Origin: a virus
Virus record (IMG/VR): IMGVR_UViG_3300034375_002930
Coordinates: 1 to 21,029 of that record
DNA: 21,029 nt
Reading direction: 5' to 3' (one strand)
The position numbers and the translations under genes are program-made. Below are positions 20,434 to 21,029 of the stretch, piece after piece. Below the pieces are notes generated by a model. It made no database searches. It was not told the DNA's origin and saw only the letters and a list, made by a program, of their open reading frames with translations. Each line of letters begins with the position of its first letter. Position 1 is the stretch's first letter.

Positions 20434-20907
20434 TTAGAAGTCAAAGTTCGAGTCAGCGTTAGCTGTCTGGCTTATCTTCTTGGTTTGTGTTGTTGGCTTC
20501 TTGCCGTGATTGTTAGTAGCATCAGCGTCCTTTGTATCGTCGATAGCAAAGAGTCCATTGAGTGCATACTTGCGAGCGTAGGAACTAGCTGACCCGGTAA
20601 TCTGTGAGTCATCCATTCCCTTGCGAGTCTCTGCTTCTCTAGCGAATCCACTTACTTGTATTGTAAATTCGCCTTCAGTATCTGCTAGCACGGCCGTGGA
20701 CTTGACGTATACACGCCCACCTACTTCGACCATGTCGTCAGTAATAACAAGCGTGCAATTCCACTCAGCGAGCAGAGGTTTGACAGCTGTTAGTATGTCC
20801 TCAGCGGAGCGATAACTATACCCTCCGAACTTATTAGTCTGCCCCTTGGGAGCTTTGAGGGATGACTGAATCCCTTTGAGTTTTGAATGTATATTCAATT
20901 TATTCAT
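20434..20907 (-). CDS. erf: ERF-family single-strand annealing recombinase
   Basis: The 157-residue product matches the ERF (essential recombination function) family: a helical N-terminus, FGGYSYRSAEDILTAVKPLL (27-46), strands TLVITDDMVEVGGRVYVKST, GFAREAETRKGMDDSQITGS (87-106) and the conserved end SSYARKYALNGLFAIDDTKD (108-127). The tail is disordered and Gln/Thr/Asn-rich, ending DSNFDF. It anneals complementary single strands in phage recombination and circularisation. Its start overlaps the stop of the upstream gene, and the SSB-like gene begins 17 nt after its stop, as is usual for recombination modules. Confidence 0.88.
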   Translation of the reverse strand: MNKLNIHSKLKGIQSSLKAPKGQTNKFGGYSYRSAEDILTAVKPLLAEWNCTLVITDDMVEVGGRVYVKSTAVLADTEGEFTIQVSGFAREAETRKGMDDSQITGSASSYARKYALNGLFAIDDTKDADATNNHGKKPTTQTKKISQTANADSNFDF

Positions 20908-21028
20908 GTTTATGCTTAGTTAGTTCACGGAATAGTTTGGTTCGTTCTGAGGCATTAGAACATTCCATGAGTTGTTTTCGTTTCGCCCCTAGATCTACTA
21001 AAGTGGCTTTTTGTTTTTCGGATGTCAA
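20900..21028 (-). CDS. C-terminal end of an unknown gene, window edge
   Basis: The frame is open from the right edge and encodes at least 42 residues (KQKATLVDLGAKRKQLMECS, later SERTKLFRELTKHKHE), probably helical and basic. It ends at TAA 20902-20900, overlapping the ATG of the ERF gene (CATGAATAA), which suggests translational coupling. The start is outside the window and the family cannot be identified. Confidence 0.5.
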   Translation of the reverse strand: MTSEKQKATLVDLGAKRKQLMECSNASERTKLFRELTKHKHE

Positions 21029-21029
21029 G

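Overview
The window is a contiguous piece of a tailed-phage genome (free phage or prophage) with podovirus-type morphology genes. From 1 to about 16670 every gene reads rightward and encodes virion and late functions. From about 16870 to the right edge every gene reads leftward and encodes DNA recombination, replication and modification. I see no tRNA, integrase, terminase, portal or polymerase; these would lie outside the window. The host cannot be named. Most genes lack a Shine-Dalgarno sequence and begin in an A/T-rich context such as TAATTATG or TAATG, and the virion protein types are ones I associate with marine metagenomic phages.

Right-reading half: the C-terminal part of an SU10-type (DUF5309-like) major capsid protein and a small structural protein end at a very strong terminator. 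They are followed by a small gene, a head-tail adaptor-like protein, a short structural protein, a carbohydrate-binding or arabinofuranosidase-like adhesin, a small acidic protein, two tandem membrane proteins (holin candidates), and a cassette of tiny lysine-rich proteins (4414-5992), three of them below 60 codons. Then come a 798-aa tail-nozzle-like beta-propeller protein, a tail fibre, and a block of four genes whose order and sizes suggest internal virion or ejection proteins (160, 453, 289 and 1580 aa). The last is a giant multi-domain protein with glycine zippers, a Pro-Glu repeat and a degenerate metallopeptidase motif.

Left-reading half, in transcription order from the right edge: the end of an unknown gene, an ERF single-strand annealing recombinase, an SSB-like/DUF736-like small protein, a strong terminator, a cytosine-5 DNA methyltransferase, a small coupled ORF, a DnaB-type helicase and an HNH endonuclease-like protein. 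Overlapping or near-contiguous stop and start codons suggest translational coupling.

The most striking feature is the methyltransferase locus. A second frame on the same strand is open for 452 codons across nearly the whole gene. It starts 2 nt upstream of the methyltransferase start (AUGUG, an ATG and a GTG overlapping). Its product carries six WxTP-type motifs and an ordered C-terminal block. The in-phase repeats in this DNA read as ELANSN-type units in the methyltransferase frame and NWxTP-type units in the other. Seven codons after the ATG there is an A_AAA_AAA slippery heptamer in the correct phase for a -1 shift into the methyltransferase frame. A second noteworthy element is a possible small RNA on the minus strand between the two converging gene blocks, with its own promoter-like sequence, a palindrome inside that promoter and a rho-independent terminator.
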